NCBI RefSeq assembly: GCF_029542085.1
Contig: NZ_CP107036.1
Coordinates: forward strand, 1,178,001 to 1,242,000
Direction of reading: 5' to 3'
Source of the DNA: Sphingobacterium sp. ML3W
GTDB taxonomy: Bacteria > Bacteroidota > Bacteroidia > Sphingobacteriales > Sphingobacteriaceae
DNA: 64,000 bases
In this document: piece by piece, positions 1-9,486 of the stretch
Layout: each line of letters begins with the position of its first letter
Numbering within the stretch: the stretch's first letter is position 1
Notes under the pieces: generated by a model
Told to the model about the DNA's origin: nothing
The model's database searches: none
What the model saw: only the letters and a program-made list of their open reading frames with translations
Position numbers and translations under genes: made by a program

Positions 1-382
1 AGTAAGGGGCGGGCATGCGATAGGCCTTGTAGAGTGTGGCACCGTCTTTCACATCGACATAATCATGGTTGCCCAGTAAATTGTAAACTGGTGTATTGAG
101 TTTGTACAGATGCTGCAAGGCCGGAGCCAAATCTTTTGTCCCCACATCGACTAAATCTCCTACCATAACCGTAAAATCCACGCCAGCTGCATTTATTGCT
201 GTCGTTGCTGAATTTAATTTCGAAAGTGAATTGCGGTAAAATCGACTCCCTTTGGTGTTCTGATCAGCATATTGTGGGTCTGCAATTAAACCTATTTTCA
301 ATGGAGCATTCTTTTGTTGGCCAAGGCTCACACCATGTAAGAGGACAAGTAAAAGGGAGAATACTAAAATTTTAATTTTCAT
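1..382 (-). CDS. Metallophosphoesterase, ADP-ribose/CDP-alcohol pyrophosphatase-like (partial)
   Basis: The first 127 codons are present; the C-terminus lies beyond the left edge. Residues 1-22 form a signal peptide ending in a small residue and Gln, so the enzyme is probably exported. Calcineurin-like metal-binding blocks follow: IADPQYAD (33-40), GDLVD (75-79) and GNHD (104-107). The ADPQYAD block followed by a YR-x-SL stretch resembles the Mn-dependent ADP-ribose/CDP-alcohol diphosphatase subgroup, which cleaves phosphoanhydrides such as ADP-ribose. The superfamily is clear; the substrate is an inference. The start is the only ATG giving a signal peptide. Confidence 0.8.
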   Translation of the reverse strand, partial: MKIKILVFSLLLVLLHGVSLGQQKNAPLKIGLIADPQYADQNTKGSRFYRNSLSKLNSATTAINAAGVDFTVMVGDLVDVGTKDLAPALQHLYKLNTPVYNLLGNHDYVDVKDGATLYKAYRMPAPY

Positions 383-640
383 TCTGGATTATTTTAGATT
401 TTGCATGCCATAGGGCATCTATTGGTTATATTCCTAATTAGTTGTTAAGCTTTTCGAAATAGATGCCATTAGGCTTATGTCTCGAAAACGAACTGATTAG
501 ACCACTGATTTTAATTTTGGTTCTTTTGCTTAATCGGTGGTTCTTACAAACATACGTGATTTTTTTACGTTTAAAAGTAGAAATTAATAGCAATCGATTG
601 CATAAAATTCAGAAAACCATGGTGCTACACTGGATATCCA

Positions 641-2191
641 TTATTTAGATGATGGTATTTGCTCGTCATAATTTCGCATGATATAATAGAAATACGCAAT
701 CATTTTCATATAGTTTTCGATACTGATATATTCATTGGTACTGTGCATGCTTTGCTGTTCGGAATGATTGATTTTGATTGGCATAAATCGGTAAATATTC
801 TTGCTGAGCTCTTGGTATTTGATGGCATCTGTACCACCAACGGTCAGGTATGGTGTGACAATAAGGTCAGGGTATAACTTTCGAATGGAGGCTTCCATCA
901 TCTGATACGCTTTCGTATCAATAGAAGATACACTGGAGGCCTCCCGGGCATTATCAACCTGTTCTATTTCGACATCAAAACCGGCTGTCGCTTTCTTAAC
1001 GTGTGCTTGAACTTCCTGAATTGTATTTTCAGGCAATAGTCTAAAATTGACAACAAATTCGACTTCTGGTGACAGTACATTGGGGGCATCGCTGCCTTTC
1101 ATCATCGTCAGCGCTGTCGTGGTGCGTACCAAGGCGTTGGTAGAATGATTTTTAGTTAACTGGGCAAGTAGGATAGGTTCCATCAACCATCTATTTGCTA
1201 TCGCAAGGCGCGAAACAAAAGGCATTGAACCACCTATCTGCTGAAAAAAACGCTGAATAAGTGGACTGATCATCGGTTTCATCTGCTGTTCTTCGAGTCG
1301 TTGCATGATCACCGCGGCTTTGCCAATGGCAGTTTCAGACGGCGGCATAGATGAATGTCCACCTAGACCTTTAACTTTGATCTTTAAAGACAGGAACCCC
1401 TTTTCAGCACAGCCAATTAGTGCTACATCTGAATTTATTCCATTAACAGATCCTTTCTCCAGAATGAGTCCTCCTTCATCGTAAACAGCTTCAAATCGTA
1501 GCCCCTTGCGTTTGAAATCCGTTGCTATTTTGCTTGCCCCAAGTTCGCCACCAACTTCCTCATCAAAGCCAAATGCAAAATAGATATCACGCTGAGGCCT
1601 TTCCTTATCCAACAGTATTTTCTGCATGGCTTCAAGTAATGAAAAGAGCATCCCTTTCATATCCAATGTTCCGCGCCCATAAATCCGACCATCTGCTACA
1701 GCACCAGAAAAAGGGGCATAATCCCAATCTTCTGCTATTGTGGTAACTGGGGGGAGTGGTTTGTCTGAAGGACGGAAAACATGTTCGGACTTGTTTTTAA
1801 TTTCAGCTGAACCTGGAGGAACAACATCATAATGGGACAAAAATAGGAGTGGTAATAAATTGCTATTGCTACCCTTAAGTTTAAAAACTAAACCATAGGA
1901 ATGGACTGTATAGATCTCCAATTGCTGGTGGATAAGGGGATAACTTGCTGCGATATACTGCTTAAAAGTATCAAATGGGGCGTATGCGAATAAATTTGGG
2001 TCACCATTGGAAACAGACGGTATCTTAATTCCCCCAGCTAATCGGGATAAGATGCTATCATTGCTTATAGGCTGGAATGCTTGTGCATCGTATTTTTTTG
2101 TCTTGGCAAAAGGGAAGAGCAATGTGTTGATCAATAAACCAACAAAAATCACAATCAGTAATAGCAATAGAACCAAAAGTAGCTTCTTCAT
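641..2191 (-). CDS. M20 family metallopeptidase (carboxypeptidase-like)
   Basis: This 516-residue protein has an N-terminal hydrophobic helix (about 3-27), so it is membrane-anchored with the enzyme domain outside. Dizinc M20 motifs are visible: SHYDVVPP with His120 and Asp122, GRGTLDMKG with the bridging Asp177, and the catalytic pair Glu211-Glu212 in FDEEVGGE. A dimerisation domain follows (GLGGHSSMPP), and a late His in MHSTNEYIS supplies the last ligand. Length and the N-terminal anchor resemble PM20D1/Gly-X carboxypeptidase-like proteins, which hydrolyse N-acyl amino acids or small peptides. The exact substrate is unknown. The gene stands alone, with 258 bases before the neighbouring phosphoesterase start. 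Confidence 0.88.
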   Translation of the reverse strand: MKKLLLVLLLLLIVIFVGLLINTLLFPFAKTKKYDAQAFQPISNDSILSRLAGGIKIPSVSNGDPNLFAYAPFDTFKQYIAASYPLIHQQLEIYTVHSYGLVFKLKGSNSNLLPLLFLSHYDVVPPGSAEIKNKSEHVFRPSDKPLPPVTTIAEDWDYAPFSGAVADGRIYGRGTLDMKGMLFSLLEAMQKILLDKERPQRDIYFAFGFDEEVGGELGASKIATDFKRKGLRFEAVYDEGGLILEKGSVNGINSDVALIGCAEKGFLSLKIKVKGLGGHSSMPPSETAIGKAAVIMQRLEEQQMKPMISPLIQRFFQQIGGSMPFVSRLAIANRWLMEPILLAQLTKNHSTNALVRTTTALTMMKGSDAPNVLSPEVEFVVNFRLLPENTIQEVQAHVKKATAGFDVEIEQVDNAREASSVSSIDTKAYQMMEASIRKLYPDLIVTPYLTVGGTDAIKYQELSKNIYRFMPIKINHSEQQSMHSTNEYISIENYMKMIAYFYYIMRNYDEQIPSSK

Positions 2192-2332
2192 AATAGCGTT
2201 GTTTGCGGTGGAACGTTTATATCAATACCATCTCAAATAGAGACCTATGGATAAAAACATCATACTGCCCACTTTGTTTTAGGTTGAGATCTGGAGCCCG
2301 AATCAACCAGCGCAAATGTTATTTGAAAATTA

Positions 2333-3427
2333 TCAAATCAAGTCAAATTCCATTTCCGATGTTTCCCTGCCATTGACAATAATGGAAATCTTATGTTTAC
2401 CAATATAGAATTTTCTGGTGGTTATTACCTTAAATGATTGTCTGCGCTCAATCCGATTTTTTTCAGCTGATAAATAGATCTTCTCGCTAATCTTAAATAC
2501 TTTACGGGACATTAAACCATTTGATTTTTGATAATATAATCCATACTCCAAGCGGAGTGGTTTTGATTGCGCATGTGTATTTTCGATCTGAAATGAAAAA
2601 AAGACATATTCACCAATTTTTACATATGGTGTTTCAATGCGTAGATCGGAAACCTCAAAATCTGTTCCGTCCAAACCATAGTAGTGTAAAATCTCGGGAT
2701 GCCCTTGTTTAAGTAATGTGCGGCAGCCGTGTTTAATGATTCCGTCTGTATCTTTACTGATCCCTTTCCAATTTTTCGCAATGGCCAGCAAAATATCGGG
2801 GTTATCTTTAGAGATATCGTTTAAATTGTTAGCGACACTTCTTCTTACAGTTTCTGATACATCATTTTTTAGTAAATCCAAAATAGACAAAATAGGGCTT
2901 GGATCTTTCTTCAGAAAGGGGATAGCCATAGCCCATGGTAGTCGTGGACGAATACCTTCGCTTGCCAAACGGCGAACTTGTGCATTCGGGCTTCGTGCCC
3001 ATTGTTCCATTACACTGATCATCCGTTCTTTATACTTGATAATAAAAGGGCGAACAGCAAATTCACAAGTGATGAACTGTGTAATTATTTCAAGGGATTG
3101 CACGGCGGTTTCAAAATGCTCAACACCATAAGTTTCGATGTAGTCAGGGAATATAATATATTCAAGTCCACCAGGATACCCTGCCGCAATTAGATTCTCA
3201 ACAACTTGAGTGATTAAGGCGATTGCCTCGGGAAAATTGGATGGCATAAATTCATGCAAGGTTTGTGTTGTATGTTTGGTCCTTTGCTTCCATTCCATAT
3301 TGTTGAAATCAGCGCTAAAGATTCTCGTAATAAATTGCTCTTTATTGAAATCGGGATTTACCTGACTAAACTGATCTGCAATTAGTTGATAGAAATTAAG
3401 CGAATAGATATCTTTGATAAGACTCAT
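2333..3427 (-). CDS. DNA alkylation repair protein, AlkD/HEAT-like
   Basis: A 364-residue helical-repeat protein. The region around SPNAQVRRLASEGIRPRLPWA, the following SVRRSVANNLNDIS-type repeat and the aromatic residues between them are characteristic of the AlkC/AlkD HEAT-like family, which excises alkylated bases without base flipping. The start at 3427 (MSLIKDIY) is preferred to an upstream in-frame ATG at 3475, whose extra 16 residues (MATSCFKYIFEL...) look non-native. The last ~100 residues form a beta-rich extension (LRIETPYVKIGEYVFFSFQIENT) seen in some bacterial AlkC-type members. The family is fairly secure; the lesion specificity is not. Confidence 0.8.
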   Translation of the reverse strand: MSLIKDIYSLNFYQLIADQFSQVNPDFNKEQFITRIFSADFNNMEWKQRTKHTTQTLHEFMPSNFPEAIALITQVVENLIAAGYPGGLEYIIFPDYIETYGVEHFETAVQSLEIITQFITCEFAVRPFIIKYKERMISVMEQWARSPNAQVRRLASEGIRPRLPWAMAIPFLKKDPSPILSILDLLKNDVSETVRRSVANNLNDISKDNPDILLAIAKNWKGISKDTDGIIKHGCRTLLKQGHPEILHYYGLDGTDFEVSDLRIETPYVKIGEYVFFSFQIENTHAQSKPLRLEYGLYYQKSNGLMSRKVFKISEKIYLSAEKNRIERRQSFKVITTRKFYIGKHKISIIVNGRETSEMEFDLI

Positions 3428-3784
3428 AAATATTTTATATAATTCAAATATATATTTAAAACAAGATGTGGCCACAACTTGACCGAAGTTTCATCGTGCC
3501 AAGTTGTTAATTAGAGACAAAATTAGATGATAGAACTGACAACTGCTTGTCAATAGCTAAATATGTTGAATCACAAATAAACATCCTGTTGCTGATAAGT
3601 TTTTCAGGTATTCGGTATAGCATATTATTTCGTACTTTGAATTCGAACTTTAGCTCTAGTAGCTGTAACCGTCGTTGTATCTCATTGGGTTGCAATAGTA
3701 AAGACCATGATCCTTTGCAATAGTGACTGGTTGTGAATTACTTACGGTATTTAAATTAACGAGAGGCAGCACTAAATCATCGTA
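3428..3784. other. Intergenic stretch between alkD-like gene and marR
   Basis: 357 bases with one weak leftward reading frame (see 3507-3695). No hairpin terminator, tRNA or repeat was recognised. Confidence 0.5.
3507..3695 (-). CDS. Possible small hypothetical protein (62 aa)
   Basis: A leftward frame of 62 residues starting MQPNEIQRRLQLLELKFEFK and ending in FVSN. The first half could form a charged amphipathic helix. I recognise no family, and it has no ribosome binding site worth naming. It may be a gene remnant or chance. It is kept only because it is the sole candidate in a 357-base gap. Confidence 0.2.
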   Translation of the reverse strand: MQPNEIQRRLQLLELKFEFKVRNNMLYRIPEKLISNRMFICDSTYLAIDKQLSVLSSNFVSN

Positions 3785-4207
3785 TTAATCTTTTACCTGT
3801 TGCATAAGCTTATGAAGAAGTAAAGTAAGTGTTTTTAATTCATCCTTTGCCAAAGAGCGTGAGGCTTTTTTTGCAATACTTTCCCTAAAGTTTTCCGAAT
3901 TATCAATGATATATCGACCTTCATCAGTCAGGGTCAGATCAAAAAATCTACGATCTATTGTAGATTGTTGTTGCTTGATCAGCCTATTTTCGGTCAAAAA
4001 TTTAAGCTGCTTAGAAATAGCAGCCTGACTGATCTGAAAGGCTTCAGCGATCTGCTTACCAGTAACCTGATGACCTCTATAAATATATTCCATTATATTG
4101 TAATGTGTGGCGGTTACCCCATGTATATTTCCTCGGTTCATATTGGCTAATATAAAACACTGTAGATCTGTAAAGACCTGATAAAAATCAATTTCGCTCT
4201 TATTCAT
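3785..4207 (-). CDS. MarR family transcriptional regulator
   Basis: 140 residues with the MarR winged-helix layout: an N-terminal dimerisation helix, the recognition region VTGKQIAEAFQISQAAISKQ (about 66-85), a wing with RLIKQQQSTIDRRFFDLTLT, and a C-terminal helix rich in Leu. MarR proteins are dimeric repressors released by small ligands. It is divergent from the UvrA-like ATPase at 4279 with only 71 bases between the start codons, and those bases hold two near-identical palindromes (4223-4257). It therefore most likely controls itself and the ATPase gene. The inducing ligand cannot be read from the sequence. Confidence 0.9.
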   Translation of the reverse strand: MNKSEIDFYQVFTDLQCFILANMNRGNIHGVTATHYNIMEYIYRGHQVTGKQIAEAFQISQAAISKQLKFLTENRLIKQQQSTIDRRFFDLTLTDEGRYIIDNSENFRESIAKKASRSLAKDELKTLTLLLHKLMQQVKD

Positions 4208-4222
4208 AAAACAATAGTTTAG

Positions 4223-4257
4223 TTAACTTTGTTAAGTATTATGTTTAACTAAGTTAA
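4223..4257. promoter_or_regulatory. Twin palindromic operator between marR and the uvrA-like gene
   Basis: Two 13-base palindromes, TTAACTTTGTTAA (4223-4235) and TTAACTAAGTTAA (4245-4257), share the form TTAAC-TWW-GTTAA. Their centres are 22 bases apart, two helical turns, so two dimers would sit on the same face. They fill the only spacer between divergent starts. Binding by the adjacent MarR protein is inferred. Confidence 0.65.
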
Positions 4258-4278
4258 TCAATCCCAAAGATAATTAAA

Positions 4279-6534
4279 ATGGATTATATCGTCATTGTAA
4301 ATGCAAAGCAAAACAATCTGAAGAGTATTTCGCTCAACATCCCCAAAAGAGAGATCACTGTTTTCACGGGTGTATCCGGTTCAGGAAAATCGTCTTTGGT
4401 ATTTGAAACGATCGGAGCAGAAGCACAGCGGCAGTTTAACGAGACTCAGACGAGTTTTATCAGAAATCGTTTGCAGCACATCGGGGTTCCAGAAGTAGAT
4501 AAGATTGAACACTTAAATGTACCTATTATTATCAATCAAAAAAGGCTAGGTGGGAATGCCCGTTCCACAGTAGGTACAGCTACAGATATCTATAGTTCAT
4601 TGCGATTGCTTTTTTCTAGAATGGGTACTCCGTTTGTGGGATATTCCAACGTATTTTCATTTAACAACCCATTGGGTATGTGTCGTGAATGTGAAGGACT
4701 TGGTTTTGTACAGACCCTTGACATTACACGACTTTTGGATATGGAAAAATCTTTGAATGAAGGTGCAATCGCATTTCCGACATTTCAGCCCGGGGGATGG
4801 CGCTTAACTCGATATACTTTATCTGGATATTTTGACAATGACAAGAAATTAAAAAATTATAGCAAATCAGAATGGGATATGCTTTTGAATGCGACGGAAC
4901 ATAAACCCAGATTCCCTGACAAACAATGGGGAAAGACTGTGAAATACGAGGGCTTAATTCCTCGTATCGAAAAGGCATTCTTAAAAAAAGATTCGAAGGA
5001 GAATATAACTCGTAAAGAGGCTCTCAAAAATGTTATAATCACAAAAAAATGCCCTGTATGTAACGGCACAAGGCTAAATAGAAAGGTGCTATCGTGTAAA
5101 ATATCGGGGAAAAGTATAGCGGATTGTGCATCACTCTCGGTGGACGAACTACTTGATTTCATAGCTACCATAAGCTCTAAAACTTATCATGTATTATTAA
5201 ATGAACTGAGCAAGAAATTACATGATATAGTCAATATCGGCCTTCAATACCTCACGTTGGATAGACGTACAGATACCTTATCTGGTGGAGAATCTCAACG
5301 CATCAAGATGGTGCGTAATCTCGGTAATAGTTTAACTGATTTGCTCTATATTTTTGATGAACCGAGTATTGGTCTCCATCCTAAAGATTTGCAAAATATC
5401 GGAACAATTATTCAACAGATCAAAGCGAAGGGCAATACTGTAATTATTGTAGAACACGATCCAGATTTAATTAGAATTGCAGATTGGGTTGTCGATATGG
5501 GGCCGGGATCCGGAAAATCAGGTGGTGAAATCGTCTACGAAGGCAAATTTGAAGGACTGCAATATTCAAAAGGAAAAACAGGATCTTACTTTGGCCGATG
5601 TTTCGATTTCAATCAGACACCAAGAAAGGCCCAAGGTTATCTGGAAATAAAGAATGCGAGCTTGCATAATTTGAAAAATATCCATGTAAGAATACCCAAA
5701 CAGGTGCTTTCTGTTGTCACAGGTGTCGCCGGTTCAGGTAAGAGTACGCTGATCAACAAAATATTGCCAATGTTTTATCCAGAGATTAAAGTAGTTGATC
5801 AGGCACTATTTGCGGCCAGTGTACGTTCAAATCTGCTCACGTATCTTAATTTATCAGATTTGATCAGGAAGCTTTTTTCAAAAGCAAATAAAGTCTCTGA
5901 TAAATTATTCAGCAGAAATAGTTTAGGGGCATGTGAAAATTGCAACGGATTGGGCGTTGAGAAAATTGATCTGGCTTTTATGGATGATATTGAACAACCT
6001 TGCGAGCTATGTGGTGGTTCAGGATTCACAGCACAGGTACTAGATTATCATTATAAGGGTAAAAATATAGTCGATGTTATGAATATGACTGTCACGGAGG
6101 CAGCTGCATTCTTTCCCGATGAGTCCTTTCATGATGCTTTTAACATGTTATCCAACCTTGGCCTAGGTTATCTCAGCTTAGGACAGCGACTAGATAGCTT
6201 TTCAGGTGGTGAACGACAGCGCCTGAAGCTTACAAGGGAACTCAACCAAAGGAATGGTATAATAGTCCTCGATGAGCCAAGTACGGGATTACATCCATCT
6301 GATACACAAAAACTATTGAACTTTATAGATGAACTTGTGAAAAATAGGAATACTGTTATTGTGATCGAACATAATCTTGACATCATTGCTCAGGCGGACT
6401 GGGTGATAGATATTGGTCCAGGAGCTGGCAAATATGGTGGTGAGCTGCTCTTTGAAGGAACAGTGGCTAACCTGTTGGAAGATAAGATATCAATAACTGC
6501 TATATATTTAAGGCAGCATTTAAAAATGACTTAG
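4279..6534 (+). CDS. UvrA-like ABC ATPase without the UvrB-binding domain
   Basis: 751 residues against about 940 in canonical UvrA. Both ABC halves are intact: Walker A GVSGSGKSS (31-39) and GVAGSGKST (from 482), signatures LSGGESQRIKM (~334) and FSGGERQRLKL (~641), each followed by DEPS. Zinc-finger cysteine pairs are CRECEG (135/138), CPVCNG (258/261), CENCNG (552/555) and CELCGG (575/578). After LLFSRMG the sequence jumps straight to the CRECEG region, so the first zinc module and the UvrB-binding insert of true UvrA are missing. It cannot be assumed to serve nucleotide excision repair. Short UvrA paralogues are often linked to DNA-binding drug tolerance, and the divergent MarR gene fits an inducible resistance role. 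Confidence 0.88.
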   Translation: MDYIVIVNAKQNNLKSISLNIPKREITVFTGVSGSGKSSLVFETIGAEAQRQFNETQTSFIRNRLQHIGVPEVDKIEHLNVPIIINQKRLGGNARSTVGTATDIYSSLRLLFSRMGTPFVGYSNVFSFNNPLGMCRECEGLGFVQTLDITRLLDMEKSLNEGAIAFPTFQPGGWRLTRYTLSGYFDNDKKLKNYSKSEWDMLLNATEHKPRFPDKQWGKTVKYEGLIPRIEKAFLKKDSKENITRKEALKNVIITKKCPVCNGTRLNRKVLSCKISGKSIADCASLSVDELLDFIATISSKTYHVLLNELSKKLHDIVNIGLQYLTLDRRTDTLSGGESQRIKMVRNLGNSLTDLLYIFDEPSIGLHPKDLQNIGTIIQQIKAKGNTVIIVEHDPDLIRIADWVVDMGPGSGKSGGEIVYEGKFEGLQYSKGKTGSYFGRCFDFNQTPRKAQGYLEIKNASLHNLKNIHVRIPKQVLSVVTGVAGSGKSTLINKILPMFYPEIKVVDQALFAASVRSNLLTYLNLSDLIRKLFSKANKVSDKLFSRNSLGACENCNGLGVEKIDLAFMDDIEQPCELCGGSGFTAQVLDYHYKGKNIVDVMNMTVTEAAAFFPDESFHDAFNMLSNLGLGYLSLGQRLDSFSGGERQRLKLTRELNQRNGIIVLDEPSTGLHPSDTQKLLNFIDELVKNRNTVIVIEHNLDIIAQADWVIDIGPGAGKYGGELLFEGTVANLLEDKISITAIYLRQHLKMT

Positions 6535-6702
6535 GATAAATAAACGGGGTCTACTCTTAGATCAGATTAAAAGTTTAATCTTATATTTAGGAATTGTAGG
6601 ATAGAAAAGAAGCCATAATATTACAAATCAATTCCGTAATTCTGTAATGATTTACTCCAGGTTTGTGGCCAAATTTGTAATGTAAGATTAATACATACAG
6701 AT

Positions 6703-9120
6703 ATGGCTACAAATAATTATAACGAAACAATTTATATTCCTTTGGAGGATGTAGAAAGTGAACATTGCGCATTAATTGTTGAAAAAGAGTTGGCCTTGGT
6801 AAAGGGGATAGAGAGCCACAAAGTTGAACTGAACAATCGTAGGGCGGCTATTACTGTCAAAAATAATGAGGTTGTAGCTAATGCTGTGAAAGCTGTTAAG
6901 GATCTTGGCTATGGCGTGTCGACAGTAGTCAAAACATTTCCCGTGTTAGGAATGACTTGTGCTTCCTGTGCAGGGAGTGCAGAAAGTATGGTAAAATATG
7001 AATCTGGTGTAGTGAATGCTTCTGTAAATTTTGCTACAGGAAACTTGACTGTTGAATATCTTCCGAATATCACTGATGCCGCTAAAATTCAAAAAGCTGT
7101 ACAAGCAGGCGGTTATGATCTATTGGTGGAAGACGAATCTACGCAACAAGAAACGTTGGAATCTATCCATGCTGAAAAATTCCGGACACTCAAAAGCAAA
7201 ACGATATGGGCAATTATCCTATCACTTCCCGTGGTGGTGATCGGTATGTTTTTCATGGATATTCCATATGCAAATCCAATCATGTGGTTCTTTGCAACAC
7301 CTGTTGTACTCTGGTTGGGTAAAGACTTTTTCATTAATGCATGGAAACAAGCAAAGCATCGTTCAGCAAATATGGATACCCTGGTTGCATTAAGCACTGG
7401 GATCGCCTATATTTTTAGTGTTTTCAATATGTTATTTGCCAATTTCTGGCATCAGCGGGGGCTGCATGCGCATGTGTACTTCGAAGCTGCAGCGGTGGTT
7501 ATTGCCTTTATCTTGCTTGGGAAATTATTGGAAGAAAAAGCGAAAGGTAATACTTCTTCGGCTATAAAAAAATTAATGGGATTACAGCCCAAAACAGTCA
7601 TGGTCATACAATCTGACGGATCCGAAATACAAGTTGCAATAGAAGCCGTAAAAGCAGGTGATATTATCTTGGTAAAACCTGGTGAAAAGATTGCTGTGGA
7701 TGGTATGGTCACTGTGGGCGATTCCTATGTTGATGAAAGCATGTTGAGTGGTGAACCGGTTCCGGTGTTCAAAAAAGAAAACGAAAAGGTTTTTGCTGGT
7801 ACGATTAACCAGAAAGGTAGCTTTCAATTCAAAGCGGTCAAAGTAGGTAAGGAGACGATGTTGGCGCAGATCATTAAAATGGTTCAAGACGCCCAGGGTA
7901 GCAAGGCTCCAGTGCAAAAGATGGTCGATAAGATTGCCGGAATATTTGTTCCAGTGGTGATTGGTATTGCCTTATTTACCTTCGTATTGTGGTTTATTCT
8001 GGGCGGTGAAAATGGTGTGGTACAAGGGCTGCTGGCTGCTGTAACAGTATTAGTTATAGCCTGTCCCTGTGCGCTTGGCTTAGCTACGCCCACAGCAATT
8101 ATGGTAGGTGTTGGCAAAGGGGCAGAGCAAGGTATTCTGATCAAAGACGCAGAGAGCTTAGAGCTTGCCAAACGTGTCAATGCAATTGTCTTGGATAAGA
8201 CTGGAACAATTACCGAGGGCAGACCGCAGGTAACAGGTATCCAATGGTTGAACAGCGATGATACGACAAATGCAATACTATTAAGTATAGAAAAGCAATC
8301 TGAACACCCCCTTGCGGAAGCGGTAGTTAACCATCTTGAAGGTGTAATAGGAACGTCAATATCGGCATTTGACAGTATTACTGGGAAAGGAGCGAAAGCC
8401 AATCATGGTCTGGAGACTTACTATGTTGGTAACAGGAAACTATTGGTTGAAAATGGCATCGCTATCTCAGAGCAATTGCAGGATCAGGCAGAACAATGGA
8501 GTGAGGAGTCGAAAACTGTTATCTGGTTTGCCAACAGTACCCATGCGTTAGCAGTGATCGCTATTGCTGATAAGATTAAGGAAACCTCGGTATTGGCCAT
8601 TCAAGAGATGCAGGCAATGGGTATTGAGCTTTATATGCTTACAGGCGATAATGAATCGACTGCCAAAGCTATTGCAGAACAGACAGGCATTAAGCATTAT
8701 AAAGCAGAAGTGATGCCGCAAGATAAAGCTGACTTCGTAAGAGCGCTCCAACAACGCGGAAAGGTAGTGGCGATGGTCGGTGACGGTATTAACGACAGTA
8801 CAGCATTGGCAACTGCGGATGTCAGTATAGCGATGGGTAAAGGAAGTGATATTGCTATGGATGTGGCAAAAATGACAATCATTTCCTCGGATTTGAGTAA
8901 AATACCACAGGCAATCCGCTTGTCGAAACAGACGGTGGCCACCATCAAGCAAAATCTGTTTTGGGCTTTTATTTATAATGTGATCGGTATTCCAGTTGCT
9001 GCAGGTATACTCTTCCCAATCAATGGTTTTCTTTTGAATCCCATGCTCGCTGGAGCAGCAATGGCCTTAAGCAGTGTTAGTGTCGTGAGCAACAGCTTGC
9101 GTTTAAAATGGAAAAAATAG
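6703..9120 (+). CDS. copA: Copper-translocating P1B-type ATPase
   Basis: An 805-residue membrane pump exporting Cu(I) from the cytoplasm. From the N-terminus: a degenerate HMA-like domain (1-75) lacking CxxC; a proper HMA domain with GMTCASC (Cys86, Cys89); paired transmembrane helices; the actuator with SGEP; the ion-binding CPC (454-456) in IACPCALGLATP; the phosphorylated Asp498 in DKTGT; the SEHPLA block (His535); and the hinge GDGIND (693-698). CPC plus a C-terminal NPMLAGAAMALSSVSVVSNSLRL region marks the Cu+ subgroup. It is followed 37 bases later by a small HMA protein, and the pair ends at the hairpin at 9400. No regulator gene is adjacent. Confidence 0.95.
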   Translation: MATNNYNETIYIPLEDVESEHCALIVEKELALVKGIESHKVELNNRRAAITVKNNEVVANAVKAVKDLGYGVSTVVKTFPVLGMTCASCAGSAESMVKYESGVVNASVNFATGNLTVEYLPNITDAAKIQKAVQAGGYDLLVEDESTQQETLESIHAEKFRTLKSKTIWAIILSLPVVVIGMFFMDIPYANPIMWFFATPVVLWLGKDFFINAWKQAKHRSANMDTLVALSTGIAYIFSVFNMLFANFWHQRGLHAHVYFEAAAVVIAFILLGKLLEEKAKGNTSSAIKKLMGLQPKTVMVIQSDGSEIQVAIEAVKAGDIILVKPGEKIAVDGMVTVGDSYVDESMLSGEPVPVFKKENEKVFAGTINQKGSFQFKAVKVGKETMLAQIIKMVQDAQGSKAPVQKMVDKIAGIFVPVVIGIALFTFVLWFILGGENGVVQGLLAAVTVLVIACPCALGLATPTAIMVGVGKGAEQGILIKDAESLELAKRVNAIVLDKTGTITEGRPQVTGIQWLNSDDTTNAILLSIEKQSEHPLAEAVVNHLEGVIGTSISAFDSITGKGAKANHGLETYYVGNRKLLVENGIAISEQLQDQAEQWSEESKTVIWFANSTHALAVIAIADKIKETSVLAIQEMQAMGIELYMLTGDNESTAKAIAEQTGIKHYKAEVMPQDKADFVRALQQRGKVVAMVGDGINDSTALATADVSIAMGKGSDIAMDVAKMTIISSDLSKIPQAIRLSKQTVATIKQNLFWAFIYNVIGIPVAAGILFPINGFLLNPMLAGAAMALSSVSVVSNSLRLKWKK

Positions 9121-9157
9121 ATAGTAATAGTAAATAATAACTTTAAAATTAAATAAC

Positions 9158-9379
9158 ATGGAAAGCAAAAATATTCAATTCAAAACAAACCTCAACTGTG
9201 GTGGCTGTGTATCCAAAGTAAGTGCCGATTTAGACAATGCAGCAGGGATCTGTGAATGGAGCGTCGATACATCAAACAGTGATAAAATTCTTACAGTAAA
9301 ATCGAACGGTATCTCTGAAGAAGAGGTTATAGAAATTGTCAAAAAGAGAGGGTTCATTGCAACGTCACATTCTGCATAA
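9158..9379 (+). CDS. Heavy-metal-associated (HMA) domain protein, CopZ-like
   Basis: A 73-residue single-domain ferredoxin-like metal carrier. The metal site is NLNCGGCVSK with Cys14 and Cys17. The domain ends with the usual GF-x-A stretch (KKRGFIATSHSA). It lies just downstream of the copper ATPase and upstream of a terminator, so it is likely co-transcribed and passes Cu(I) to the pump's HMA domain. CGGC replaces the more usual CxSC of CopZ, as seen in several Bacteroidota HMA proteins. The role as chaperone is inferred from context. Confidence 0.85.
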   Translation: MESKNIQFKTNLNCGGCVSKVSADLDNAAGICEWSVDTSNSDKILTVKSNGISEEEVIEIVKKRGFIATSHSA

Positions 9380-9399
9380 ATTGAATGCGGGAATTAAGA

Positions 9400-9436
9400 A
9401 AAAGTCGTCCTTTATCCGGGACGACTTTTATTTTTT
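9400..9436 (+). terminator. Rho-independent terminator of the copA operon
   Basis: AAAAGTCGTCC (9400-9410) pairs with GGACGACTTTT (9419-9429) across an 8-base loop and runs into a T-rich tail. It lies 20 bases after the HMA gene stop. Confidence 0.85.
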
Positions 9437-9486
9437 GACTTAAGTTGTTACAAGGCCATAGGGTCCTCTCAACACTTGAAAGTGAC

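Noticed and set aside
463..648. Rightward frame of 61 codons
   Set aside because: Lies in the gap between leftward genes, with a run of Leu and no family pattern or start signal; it overlaps the end of the M20 peptidase gene.
8548..8952. Long leftward frame inside copA
   Set aside because: It is the mirror of well-conserved P-type ATPase coding sequence (GDGIND region) and has no family character.
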